Of a DNA stretch of 64,000 nt, positions 38,091-48,337 are shown in pieces. The position numbers and the translations under genes are program-made. A model generated the notes under the pieces. That model made no database searches. It was given only the letters and a program-made list of their open reading frames with translations, and was not told the DNA's origin. Positions within the stretch are counted from its first letter, which is position 1. Each line of letters opens with the position of its first letter. Source of the stretch: Channa striata (taxonomy: Eukaryota > Chordata > Actinopteri > Anabantiformes > Channidae); contig CM065183.1 in NCBI GenBank assembly GCA_033026295.1, positions 18,803,157-18,867,156 of the forward strand, given 5' to 3'.

Positions 38091-38415
38091 AGAGGCAAAG
38101 GGTTTACACGGTTATGAACTTTTCTCGTGAAGGAACGACCAGGGCGAATCTTTACATTCACATCCTGACTTGATTATGTGATTAGTTTTCTCCCTTAATG
38201 CCCAATAATGAAACAAAGAATGATTTGACATTTTTAGCGTGACAAATGTCTTCAAACACGCATATCACAAAATGTGATCAAATCAAATCTGACCTCTTCT
38301 GCTTGTCAGTCACCGACATAAGGTTGATGTACCACAGGGAGAAGCCTTCAGTACTACCTGTACTACAGCATGAGTTGAACACATTTGTACTACGCAGCTC
38401 ACACACAGTCTAGAG
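38091..38415. other. V6-V7 spacer
   Basis: No gene. Ends at the V7 promoter box (38416-38430). Confidence 0.5.
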
Positions 38416-38484
38416 ACACTCCCACCTGCAGCTCTCTCATCAACGTGTACGTAGCCTGTGTCTGTCGAACACAACGTGGCCACA

Positions 38485-38991
38485 ATGAACAAACTGCACC
38501 TCGTCACACTGTCAGTCTTTTTACTGTGGACTCCAGGTAATTTAAATATTTATGATCAAGACTGATTTAATAATCCTGAAGTGATACTGGGAGAATATTT
38601 TAGGTGTGTAACTTCACTGCTACTCTAACTTTTCCTTGTGTCCACAGGTTTTATTAAGGGGAATGATGTCACCCAGACTGACACACTGTGGAAACACGAG
38701 GCTGAAGATGCAACTATGCAATGCAACCACACCAAGGGTGATTTATACTACCAAATGTACTGGTACAGGCAACTGCCAGGAGAAACAATGGAATTAATCG
38801 CGTTTACATCTACAGCTAAACAAGAACACGACTTTGGGAAATTCGACAAAGATAAATTTGCAGCCACCAAAACTGAAGCGGAGACTGGGACGTTCACAGT
38901 GAAGAGAGTGGAGCCAAAAGATGAAGCCTTGTACTTCTGTGCTGTTGCTTACCACAGTGATACAGACACGTGTGGAAGCTCAACAAAAACC
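38485..38991 (+). CDS. TRBV: TRBV gene V7, intact
   Basis: Leader exon 38485-38536 (MNKLHLVTLSVFLLWTP); V exon 38648-38952 starts GFIKGNDVTQTDTLW. Cys23 lies in MQCNHTKG, Trp41 in MYWYRQLPGETM and Cys104 in ALYFCAVAY. RSS is near consensus: CACAGTG 38953-38959, 23-bp spacer, ACAAAAACC 38983-38991. Promoter box ACACTCCCACCTGCA 69 bp before the ATG. V3 and V8 are decayed relatives. Confidence 0.92.
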
Positions 38992-39253
38992 CCAGCACAC
39001 TCTTCACATAACAGCAACCAGCACAGATGATTTCACGTAGTGTAGGGGGACCCGAGTACAACACGGGCTCCCACTTACACTTTGATTTAACATTTGGATT
39101 TGAATGCAGCAGATAAAAGCACTAAAAGACACAACTAACCTTAGACACACCCATCAGTAACTCTTACTTTGCCTCATTACTGTCTGCAAGTGTTTCACAG
39201 ATGATTTAACAATGGTTTAAAAACAGACATTTCACATGTGGCAACCATCACTG

Positions 39254-39255
<2 letters not shown>

Positions 39256-39294
<39 letters not shown>
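39256..39294. repeat. (CA)n microsatellite at a V acceptor
   Basis: A CA tract of about 20 units that runs into CACAG, exactly where the polypyrimidine tract and acceptor of V relic V8 should be. Confidence 0.95.
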
Positions 39295-39295
<1 letters not shown>

Positions 39296-39298
<3 letters not shown>

Positions 39299-39370
39299 AG
39301 GTAACCCAGAACTCCATACAGTGGAGACACAAAGCACAAATGCAGCTAAAGTGTGATTTCATTACTAAAT
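39296..39370 (+). pseudogene. TRBV: TRBV relic V8 (framework 1 fragment)
   Basis: After CACAG the sequence reads G-EVTQNSIQWRHKAQMQLKC, matching the framework 1 of V7 (DVTQTDTLWKHEAEDATMQC) including Cys23, then DFITK and a stop. There is no leader, no framework 2-3 and no RSS. The start of the homology coincides with the end of the CA microsatellite. Confidence 0.75.
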
Positions 39371-39713
39371 GAACCTGTACAGTCACCTGTTCGTACGCTT
39401 TCTGAACCAAGATCAGGAGTTGTTTACACAGTCTACAGGACATCTTACAAACTGCTGCACTGAACTGCAGTTACCATCAGCCAAGGTGTATTTTTCACAG
39501 TGGATCAAATGTCACGACAGTGTTTAAGTGATGAAGGGACAGAGACTTTTTCACACCTGCAGGGGGAGACAAACCTCCGCAAATGAAATTCATTTAACTG
39601 CACACAGAACATGCAGATCACAAGGTGTCTGACACCTCCTCTCATCTGTTGCATTGCACCAGTGAGTTGTTACAGGAGATACACTGGCAGGTGAAAGATT
39701 AAACGTATTGAAC

Positions 39714-39806
39714 ATGATGATCACAGTCTTTATTTTGTGTTTCCTTCAAGGGTGAGTATTCCAAGCAGTACTACACCAATCTTCCCCTTAAGTCAATGCA
39801 AAAACC
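39714..39806 (+). pseudogene. TRBV: TRBV relic V9: leader fused to RSS tail
   Basis: Leader-like start MMITVFILCFLQ at 39714, followed by donor-like GGTGAGT, resembles the V2/V5/V6 leaders. Only about 30 bp later comes CCCCTTAAGTCAATGCAAAAACC, the spacer end and nonamer of the V2-type RSS (nonamer 39798-39806), with the matching downstream flank. The intron remainder, entire V exon and heptamer are gone. A gene deletion scar. Confidence 0.75.
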
Positions 39807-39829
39807 CTCATCTGTCCCCCAGACTAGAT

Positions 39830-40576
39830 GTTCAGGCTCCTGAAAACCTGCAGCCAGCATTCATAAAAACCAAGGCTATGAAGGTTGTAATCCACTCTTG
39901 ACACATTGAGGTCATGCTGTCGGCCATCGGTTTAACTACAAATGCCTGCACAACATAATGTCTCATCAGATACATAACTATAGAGTCAGAAACTGCAGTG
40001 CAGTGATCTGCAAGCAAGAGATTTTCTTCCTGACTTAAATATCTAACAGTAGAAAGTAAAAACTAAAAACATCTTCTCTTTTGTGTTTTCAAGATGACCA
40101 AAAAATAAGCAACACAAATTTTAAATCTCATTACATGGATCCGGTGTGTTTAGTCAAATAAAAAACATGAGATACCATCTTAGATAAATGTGGGGGGTGA
40201 GGGAAGACAAAGCAAACTAGTATCTTCCGAATTCTGAGTGACTGGCCCCAGCTGATCCATGTGTTAAGCAGTGGTTAGGTATTAGTTGTTGAGGGACAAA
40301 CAAACAGGGCAGGGGTCCCTGGGGAGCAGGATGGGGAATCAGTGACAAACGCAATGATACTACCAATCAGGCATGAAACGGTCCACCTAGTACCATCTGC
40401 CTAATGTGAACACAGGAGCAGAGAAGAATCTCTGTCAACAAATGTGTGACTTCATCACACATCAGAAATAAGGGGTTACGCTCGTCAGTGCAGAGCAGTG
40501 AAGAACTGTAGGGGGACCTCCAGTACTACTTACTGCTCACCGTGATAGAAGATGGAGACGTGTGACCAGAGCAGTG
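39830..40576. other. V9-V10 spacer
   Basis: No coding feature recognised; ends at the variant promoter box of V10 (ACACTCCCAACTTCAG near 40577). Confidence 0.45.
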
Positions 40577-40635
40577 ACACTCCCAACTTCAGCTCCTCAT
40601 ATCAACTGCACAAGATCGAGAGTTTTCAACAGATC

Positions 40636-41156
40636 ATGGCTTTAATAATCCTCCGTCAGCACCTCCTTGTATGTTCCATCCACTTGCTGTGGACTACAGG
40701 TAATTTAAAAGCTGATGTTCATTATCTCATGTCTGTGTTTTAATCTCACTTTGTTCATTTATGCTGCAAATGATAGCGAACAACCAAACATATTTTAACT
40801 TTTTATACACAGGTCTTATTGCTGGCAAAGATGTCACTCAGACAGACATGATCTGGGAGAAAGAAGGTAAAGATGCAACAATAAACTGCAGCCACACAAT
40901 GGGAGCTGGCTACTACCAGATGTACTGGTACAGACTGAAGCCTGGAGAAACCATGACACAAATGGTGTTTGTGTATGAAAACAAAGAGCCTGAATATGGA
41001 GCCGACTTTAAAAAGGAGAAATATCCAGTGACCAAACCTGACGCTCACAGTGGGACACTGACACTGAAGAGTCTGGTACCAGGAGATAAAGGCGTGTATT
41101 TCTGTGCTGTCAGTGAGCACAGTGATTCAGACGCCCTCCACAGCTGAACAAAAACT
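40636..41156 (+). CDS. TRBV: TRBV gene V10, intact
   Basis: Leader exon 40636-40699 (MALIILRQHLLVCSIHLLWT). V exon 40813-41117 starts GLIAGKDVTQTDMIW, with Cys23 in INCSHTMG, Trp41 in MYWYRLKPGETM (Leu replaces the usual Gln after Arg) and Cys104 in GVYFCAVSE. RSS: CACAGTG 41118-41124, 23-bp spacer, ACAAAAACT 41148-41156. Confidence 0.9.
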
Positions 41157-41319
41157 CTATCCCTCCATCTCACGTACTGTAGGGGGACCTCGAGGACCAC
41201 AAATACTCTGTATATTTTATTCTCTTTTGATGCAGCTGCCGACAGGATGTGAGATCATCAGGATACAGAGACTCCCACCTCTTTATAGCTCTGTTATTAA
41301 ACTGAAGATTGTGCAGGAC

Positions 41320-41668
41320 ATGACAGAACATTGTTTCCTCAGCTTTTTGATATTTCTGCTCAGGATCAACGCTTTGAGTGATGGCAGTGATGTCAAACAA
41401 TCTCACATACTGTGGAAACTGCAAACAATGAAACAAAGCCACACCAAGCCAACGACTACATTCAGACGTACTGGTACAGACAGCTGCCAGGAGAAACCAT
41501 GAAACTTGGTGTTCACAACTATGGCTAAACAAGTTCACGGCTTTGAAAAATTCAACCAGGACAAATTCTCAGCCACCAAACCTGATGTTCCCAGTGGGAC
41601 ATTCACAGTGAAGAACCTGGTACCAGGAGATAAAGGCTTGTATTTGTGTGCAGTGAGCAAACACAATG
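41320..41668 (+). pseudogene. TRBV: TRBV pseudogene V11, no leader intron
   Basis: MTEHCFLSFLIFLLRINA runs directly into LSDGSDVKQSHILW with no intron between. Cys23 is lost in a frameshifted CDR1 region, Trp41 is in another frame (TYWYRQLPGETM, 41488 onward), and a further shift follows ETM. Framework 3 resumes as HGFEKFNQDKFSATKPD and ends GLYLCAVSK. Heptamer is CACAATG (41662-41668); at the 23-bp position the nonamer is ACTGTGCAG, not functional. A weak CTCCCACCT promoter-like box precedes it near 41274. Confidence 0.8.
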
Positions 41669-41902
41669 ATACAGAACGAAAAGTCTGGTGTACTGTGCAG
41701 CACGTCTTTTACCAAAACCTCAAACAGTTTTATCTCACAGTGGTGAGCTGAAGCATAATCACAAGGTTAAAAGGGGAAAAAAAAGTGTTGAAACACTCCC
41801 ACCTGCAAACCATCAGATCTCTGCGCAACTACCGTCACTCCTCCCATCACACACACTGACAGTGACTCTGGTCTCCACGATCGTTTCAGTCCGAACACAA
41901 TA

Positions 41903-42435
41903 ATGATCACAGCAGGTCTGATCTGTGCAGCTCTGCTCTCTGTTGTAGGTCTGTACATTAACACACTCAGCACTGAACTGAAATCTGCAAATTGTCTCCT
42001 CTTACAGTAGATATAAAAAATGATTTTTTTTCTTATTATAGTCATCCTATCCATATGACTGATGGGCCTTCAACATGTTTTTACCCCACAGGTCTAAGTG
42101 ATGGGAGTAAGGTGACCCAGACTCCTCTGCTGTGGAGGGACGAGGGTCAGTCTGCCACAATGAACTGCAGCCACACTATGGGCAGTTCGTATTTCCAGAT
42201 GTACTGGTACAGACAACTGCCTGGGGAAACAATGAGACAGATAGTTTTAACAACTACAACTCCTCCACATAAATATGAAGGTGACTTCACTGAGGACAAA
42301 TTCCCAGCAACAAAGAAAGATGCTCAGACTGGATCTTTGACAGTGAAGACGCTGCAGCCTGGAGACAGTGGAGTGTATTTCTGTGCTGTGAGTCAACACA
42401 GTGATACAGGAGACGGAGACAGCTGCACAAATACT
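41903..42435 (+). CDS. TRBV: TRBV gene V12, intact duplicate of V4
   Basis: Leader exon 41903-41948; V exon 42092-42396, with Cys23 in MNCSHTMG, Trp41 in MYWYRQLPGETM and Cys104 in GVYFCAVSQ. It differs from V4 mainly in framework 1 (SKVTQ against SDVAQ) and CDR1 (MGSS against KDVS), so the antigen-contact loop has changed while the rest is almost identical. RSS: CACAGTG 42397-42403, 23-bp spacer, nonamer ACAAATACT, the same degenerate nonamer as V4. Confidence 0.9.
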
Positions 42436-42555
42436 AGTGACACACCGAAGACAAGGCTGCAAACCAACATTGATCCTGATGTCTTAGGCTTTGTACTCAG
42501 ACATGCTCGCTGTGTTTTGGTTATGGCGTGGAGAATTTTTGGCACAGATATGTGA

Positions 42556-42762
42556 CAGAAATGTGTCTTTGTCAGAACAAAACAATTATTCTTGCAATAA
42601 CAAATTTTAATCACATTTGATTATTTTTTAATTACTATTCTTACTACAGACCCTGTTGTATTAACATGCCAGTTTCAAGGTTCATTTCAGGTCCCTGTCT
42701 GTATTGTTTTCTTTCATAAGGTGCAGTGCAGTATGTCTGAAGTGTAGTGGCAGTTCAAAGGG
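42556..42762. other. V12-V13 spacer
   Basis: Nothing recognised; a GACCCCACCCACCTC stretch about 117 bp before the V13 start may be that gene's promoter box. Confidence 0.4.
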
Positions 42763-42879
42763 GATGACCCCACCCACCTCACCAAACCCTGAGACGGAGG
42801 TGTAAACGTACAGCAGAGCTTCACACAGAGTGATAAGAACAGTAGCCATAACAAGGATGTTCTCTTATATACTGTAGTC

Positions 42880-43383
42880 ATGAAACTCAAAATTCTGACA
42901 ACTGTCTTTAGTCTGACACTGCATGTGTTACTGATTTCAGGTGAAGACCCTTCCTGTTAAAATGCTGCTGACTGTTCTTTTTTTCCAGCCTTGTATTCTT
43001 GTGGCTGTATATTTTTGTGTGAGCTTTGCCCGTGTCTCTTCTACAGGTTCCTCTCCGAGCGACCACATCCAGCAGATTCCCGGTGAAATTCACAGCAAAC
43101 AAGGAGCAGACGCGAAAATCACCTGCTCACACAGTCTCGAGAACTATAATCGAATCTTGTGGTACAAGCAAACGAAGGACGGACATCTGCAGTTCCTGGG
43201 ATACGTGTTAGGAGACAGTGTGTTTCCAGAGAGTGCAGTGCCTGTGAAGATGAGTGGAAATGCAAATAAAGACCAGAACTGCACATTAACTATTGAAAGA
43301 CTCGACCAGAGCAGCAGTGCAGTTTATTTCTGTGCCGCCCGTTTACACAGTGCTGCATGTCACGACTCCTCAGTACAAAAACC
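42880..43383 (+). CDS. TRBV: TRBV gene V13, intact
   Basis: Leader exon 42880-42940 (MKLKILTTVFSLTLHVLLIS). V exon 43047-43345 starts GSSPSDHIQQIPGEI, with Cys23 in ITCSHSLENYN, Trp41 in ILWYKQTKDG, an additional Cys in NCTLTIERL, and Cys104 in AVYFCAARL. RSS: CACAGTG 43346-43352, 22-bp spacer, ACAAAAACC 43375-43383. First member of the subgroup with the extra framework-3 cysteine. Confidence 0.9.
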
Positions 43384-43510
43384 TCCTCGGCACGTTTTTC
43401 CCTTCCATCTAACAACTCCTTGCACCTGTGCTTCCTCAGTATCATTACTGACATGTTTATTTTGTTGTGGAGTGGTAATGGACACGATAGTTACAATTTA
43501 TGAAGAGTAA

Positions 43511-44306
43511 GATGCACAAAGTCTTTCAGAGTCTGGAGGTGTCATACTCAGGTACGGGGTTAGAAGCTGGACGCCATATCACTCTTGTATACCTGCATGA
43601 ACTGAATGATGAGAATAAGAATGATCATTTTGATGCATTTTGTGTCTGTTTTTACCTATTTAAGGTTTGTTTTTGGGCATATTCTGCAAATCATTCCAGC
43701 ATTCCTCTCAAAGTTTGTTTGTTCTGACAGCATCAAAAAGTTGTGTATTCTGATTTTATCCTCATATAAAACTTAATCTGAGTTTATTTCACAATTCAAA
43801 TGCATTTACTGCAAAAATCAAGCGTAAAGGACATAACAGCTGCATGACTGCATAAATAAACACTAATACGGATGGTACTGGTAAAGTAATAATTGCAGTA
43901 TAGTGACGACACTCATTTCGAGCTGCCAAGCCTGGCACAGTGAAGACACACTCCCATTTCCATTTACTCCCACTCAAGCCTCTGTACATCCCTGTAATTA
44001 CACTAACTTTCATTAGCAAAAATGGTCGTGTCAGCTTGGACGTTTCCAATTGTGAAGTTTACTGCAATGTAATACGAATATTGTCAAACAAATATTGTAG
44101 AAATACAGTACAAGCAATTATACATTACTGCCACATAAATGAGATAAAGAACAGCAACAGTTCCTAGTTAACTGACATTGACTGTAATTATTTACAGTCT
44201 TTGTTTTTTTAAACTCTCTTACTTGGGTTTAGATCAGGTATGTATACCACCTTCTGTCATAAGATGGCAGCATTGTGCCGGTAATGTGTAGTGGTCGTTC
44301 AAAGAA
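43511..44306. other. V13-V14 spacer
   Basis: No V remnant or other gene recognised in about 0.8 kb. Confidence 0.45.
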
Positions 44307-44437
44307 AACCACCATGACACCACTGAAAAAAGAGAAAGATGGGAGGGTTCACCCATTAACAAATGTAGAAGTGCAACAGACGTGCAGATACAGACGAGCA
44401 AACCTCACTAATACTGAGGACATTCTTCAGTTCCATC

Positions 44438-44918
44438 ATGAAACACAACACTTTGATCATCGTCATCCACTTGTTTAACGTCAAACTGGTTTCAGGTAAT
44501 GAAACAAATGGATTTTTTTCTGAGGATTAGGATTCCCCTAATATTCCATGATTGTAAATTGGGTGTTCATGTTCTTTTCACCAGGTTCCTCACTGAGTGA
44601 GAACGTCAAGCAGACTCCAGCTGACATTTACAGCAAACCAGGAGAAACAGCCAACATCACATGCTTACACAGAATTAAAAACTATGACCAGATCCTCTGG
44701 TACAAACAGACAAACCGAGCACTAAAGCTCCTAGGACACATGCTCACAGAGAGTGAATTTTTAGAGCCTGGCATGAAGGTGAAAATAAAAGGAAGCGCAG
44801 TTCAAGACAAAACATGCACATTACTCATCGAAGGACTGGACCACAGCAGCAGTGCACTTTACTTCTGTGTTGCCAGATACCACAGTGCTGCATGTCTCTG
44901 CTGCTCAGTACAAAAACC
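44438..44918 (+). CDS. TRBV: TRBV gene V14, intact
   Basis: Leader exon 44438-44495 (MKHNTLIIVIHLFNVKLVS); V exon 44585-44880 starts GSSLSENVKQTPADI. Cys23 in ITCLHRIKNYD, Trp41 in ILWYKQTNRA, extra Cys in TCTLLIEGL and Cys104 in ALYFCVARY. RSS: CACAGTG 44881-44887, 22-bp spacer, ACAAAAACC 44910-44918. Confidence 0.9.
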
Positions 44919-45154
44919 TCATGGCTGGTCTGTAGCTCACAGCTCCCTGCACCTGTGCTCCTCATATTTCTATATTGAGCCAGTGGGATGTAAAGATATT
45001 TGACGTGAGACAGGAGGAGGACGCACAATGTCACCACCCACAGAAATGTGTCGTAGGGTTAATGCAAAGCCAAAGTGGGAAACACTCACTATAGCTGCTT
45101 CATTCGTTACGAATGATGTACTGTAACTACTAATCATATTTTCTTAAATACAAA

Positions 45155-45700
45155 ATGATCATCTTAATCCTTTGCATCATGTTTAACCTCGTAGTGGGTT
45201 CAGGTAAAATCAACAGAACTGTTTTAATATTTTCATTGTAGGTTTTAGATTTAGACAAGTGTTTTCAAAACCAGTCTCTCATACTGTTACAATTTAAGCG
45301 GTGGTTTTGCAACATTTAATATTAATTTAGCAGTGTTTATGCTATGTTATGTTTTTCCCACATGTTCCTCTCTCAGTAAGAAAGTCAAGCAGATTCCAGC
45401 TGACATTTACAACAAACCAGGAGAAACTGCCCAAATCAATTGTTCACACGCCATTGACAACTATGATCGGATCCTCTGGTACAAACAGTTACAGAATAAA
45501 AAACTACAGTTCCTGGGATACATGTACAAAACCAATGAAAATCTTGAACCTGAGGTGGATGTAAAGATGGAAGGGAGTGCAGATAAAGACAAAATATGCA
45601 CATTAACATTTAAAGGACTGGACCACAGCAGCAGTGCACTTTACTTCTGTGCTGCTAGTCAACACAGTGCTGCATGTCTTTGCTCCTCAGTACAAAAACC
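45155..45700 (+). CDS. TRBV: TRBV gene V15, open but splice acceptor lost
   Basis: Leader exon 45155-45203 (MIILILCIMFNLVVGS, donor GTAAAA). The V exon should start at 45364 with GTTCCTCTCTCAG, as in V17 and V18. There the preceding bases are CCACAG; here they are CCACAT (T at 45363), so the acceptor AG is gone. The next AG, 12 bases on (TCTCTCAG), would throw the V exon out of frame. Otherwise intact: INCSHAIDNYD, ILWYKQL, extra Cys in ICTLTFKGL, ALYFCAASQ. RSS: CACAGTG 45663-45669, 22-bp spacer, ACAAAAACC. Confidence 0.8.
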
Positions 45701-45967
45701 TCATCACATATTTTATCTCTGTATTAAAGATCACAGACACTTGCACCTGGTCTCTCATTAGGTGGCAGTACATTGTTCGTCACACATTAACAATGAACCA
45801 GTTAATTCAGTGTGTTAGTTTCACTGTGACACCACCCACCCAATGACATCATGTGGGTTTGCTGAGAAAGGAAGCTGGAATTAACCAGTATAACTGCTGA
45901 GACACACAATGTATAGCAACATTATGATCTTATAACCTTCAGTATAAGGAAATACTCAGAAGACAAA

Positions 45968-46542
45968 ATGATGATCCTATTTTATTTTTTCCTGAGCATA
46001 ATTTTCAACACTACTCCAGTTTCAGGTAATGTCATCGCAGTTATTTTATGGAGGTTTCTTTTGTCCGGTTTCAACTTAATCCACTTGTAGATTTGCTTGT
46101 GCGCAGCCAAGCATCTACCAACCTTTTATGCTTTGCATTTTTTCACTTCACTGTTGTTTACACTCAGGTTGGGTCTAATATGATGCTTTGCTGATCTTCT
46201 TTTAACAGTATCTCCTCTCAAGGATGAAGTCAAGCAGATTCCAGCTGCAATTTACAAAAATCCTGGAGAATCGGCCAAAATCAACTGTTCACACAGTATC
46301 GACACCTACAACAGAATCCTCTGGTACAAACAGACAAACGGAGAACTACAGTTGCTGGGATACATGACAGTTAGCCTTGGAAATCCAGAACCTAATTTGG
46401 GTGTGAAGATAGAAGGGAATGCCAATAAAGGAGAGACGTGCACACTGACAATTGAAGGTCTCAACGCCAGCAGCAGTGCACTTTACTTCTGTGCTGCTAG
46501 TCAACACAGTGCTGCATGTCTCTGCTGCTCAGTACAAAAACC
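45968..46542 (+). CDS. TRBV: TRBV gene V16, intact
   Basis: Leader exon 45968-46025 (MMILFYFFLSIIFNTTPVS); V exon 46209-46504 starts VSPLKDEVKQIPAAI. Cys23 in INCSHSIDTYN, Trp41 in ILWYKQTNGE, extra Cys in TCTLTIEGL, Cys104 in ALYFCAASQ. RSS: CACAGTG 46505-46511, 22-bp spacer, ACAAAAACC 46534-46542. Its second half is nearly identical to V17 and V18. Confidence 0.92.
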
Positions 46543-46793
46543 TCATGGCAGGTCTGTAGCTCACAGCTCCCTGCACCTGTGCTCCTCATATTAGCATTAT
46601 TTAGATTTCTATATTGAGCCAATGGGATGTAGATATATTTGATGTGAGACAGGAGGAGGAAGCACAATGTCACCACCCACAGAAATGTGTCGTAGGGTTA
46701 ACGCAAAGCCAAAGTGGGAAACACTCACTGTAGATCATTCGGAACGAATGAAGCAGTTATTGTAACTACTAATCATATTTTCTTGAATATAAA

Positions 46794-47344
46794 ATGATTA
46801 TCTTAATCCTTTGCATCATGTGTGACATCATGGTGGGTTCAGGTAATATCAACAAAACTGTTTTAATATTTTTATATTTTTAAATATTTTTAATAAACCT
46901 CTTCAAAGCCAGTCTCTCATAATGTTGCAATATAAGCTGTAGTTTTGCAATATTCATAATTAATTTGGCAATCTAGCAATGTTTACACTACATTGGCTAT
47001 TCTTCCACAGGTTCCTCTCTCAGTAACAAAGTCAAGCAGATTCCAGCTGACATTTACAACAAACCAGGAGAAACTGCCCAAATCAACTGTTCACACGCCA
47101 TCAACAACTATGATCGGATCCTCTGGTACAAGCAGATAAACGAAGAACTACAGTTGCTGGGATACATGACAGTTAGCCTTGGAAATCCAGCACCTAATAT
47201 GGGTGTGAAGATAGAAGGGAATGCCAATAAAGGAAAGACGTGCACATTGACAATTGAAGGTCTCAACGCCAGCAGCAGTGCACTTTACTTCTGTGCTGCT
47301 AGTCAACACAGTGCTGCATGTCTCTGCTGCTCAGCACAAAAACC
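46794..47344 (+). CDS. TRBV: TRBV gene V17, intact hybrid-like gene
   Basis: Leader exon 46794-46842 (MIILILCIMCDIMVGS). V exon 47011-47306 opens like V15 (GSSLSNKVKQIPADIYNKPG, INCSHAINNYD) and closes like V16 (LQLLGYMTVSLGNPAPN, ALYFCAASQ). Extra Cys in TCTLTIEGL. RSS: CACAGTG 47307-47313, 22-bp spacer, ACAAAAACC 47336-47344. It sits in a tandem unit of about 0.8 kb shared with V18. Confidence 0.92.
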
Positions 47345-47595
47345 TCATGGCAGGTCTGTAGCTCACAGCTCCCTGCACCTGTGCTCCTCATATTAGCATT
47401 ATTTAGATTTCTATATTGAGCCAATGGGATGTAGATATATTTGATGTGAGACAGGAGGAGGAAGCACAATGTCACCACCCACAGAAATGTGTCGTAGGGT
47501 TAACGCAAAGCCAAAGTGGGAAACACTCACTGTAGATCATTCGGAACGAATGAAGCAGTTATTGTAACTACTAATCATATTTTCTTGAATATAAA

Positions 47596-48154
47596 ATGAT
47601 TATCTTAATCCTTTGCATCATGTGTGACATCATGGTGGGTTCAGGTAATATCAACAAAACTGTTTTAATATTTTAATATTTTTATATTTTTAAATATTTT
47701 TAATAAACCTCTTCAAAGCCAGTCTCTCATAATGTTGCAATATAAGCTGTAGTTTTGCAATATTCATAATTAATTTGGCAATCTAGCAATGTTTACACTA
47801 CATTGGCTATTCTTCCACAGGTTCCTCTCTCAGTAACAACGTCAAGCAGATTCCAGCTGACATTTACAACAAACCAGGAGAAACTGCCCAAATCAACTGT
47901 TCACACGCCATCAACAACTATGATCGGATCCTCTGGTACAAGCAGATAAACGAAGAACTACAGTTGCTGGGATACATGACAGTTAGCCTTGGAAATCCAG
48001 CACCTAATATGGGTGTGAAGATAGAAGGGAATGCCAATAAAGGAAAGACGTGCACATTGACAATTGAAAGTCTCAACGCCAGCAGCAGTGCACTTTACTT
48101 CTGTGCTGCTAGTCAACACAGTGCTGCATGTCTCTGCTGCTCAGTACAAAAACC
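47596..48154 (+). CDS. TRBV: TRBV gene V18, intact, near-identical to V17
   Basis: Leader exon 47596-47644; V exon 47821-48116. The protein differs from V17 at only a few positions (for example SNNV for SNKV and TIESL for TIEGL). Promoter box 126 bp before the ATG, as in V17. RSS: CACAGTG 48117-48123, 22-bp spacer, ACAAAAACC 48146-48154. The downstream flank diverges after the RSS, marking the end of the duplicated unit. Confidence 0.92.
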
Positions 48155-48337
48155 TCATCACATAGCGTTAAAAAACTTGACGTTGGCACCTGGAATAAAC
48201 CATGAAACCAATGTTGGTATTTGATTAGAATAGATCAGATAGTAGAATGGGAGGTCCCCTGTGTGGAGCAGTGACTTTAACCTCCCACCTCCTGTTATAA
48301 AAAACAGCCTCAGCCATGGCTCCATATCAGAATCACT

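Noticed and set aside
41170..41538. 122-residue minus-strand ORF
   Set aside because: Antisense to pseudogene V11; no recognisable family.
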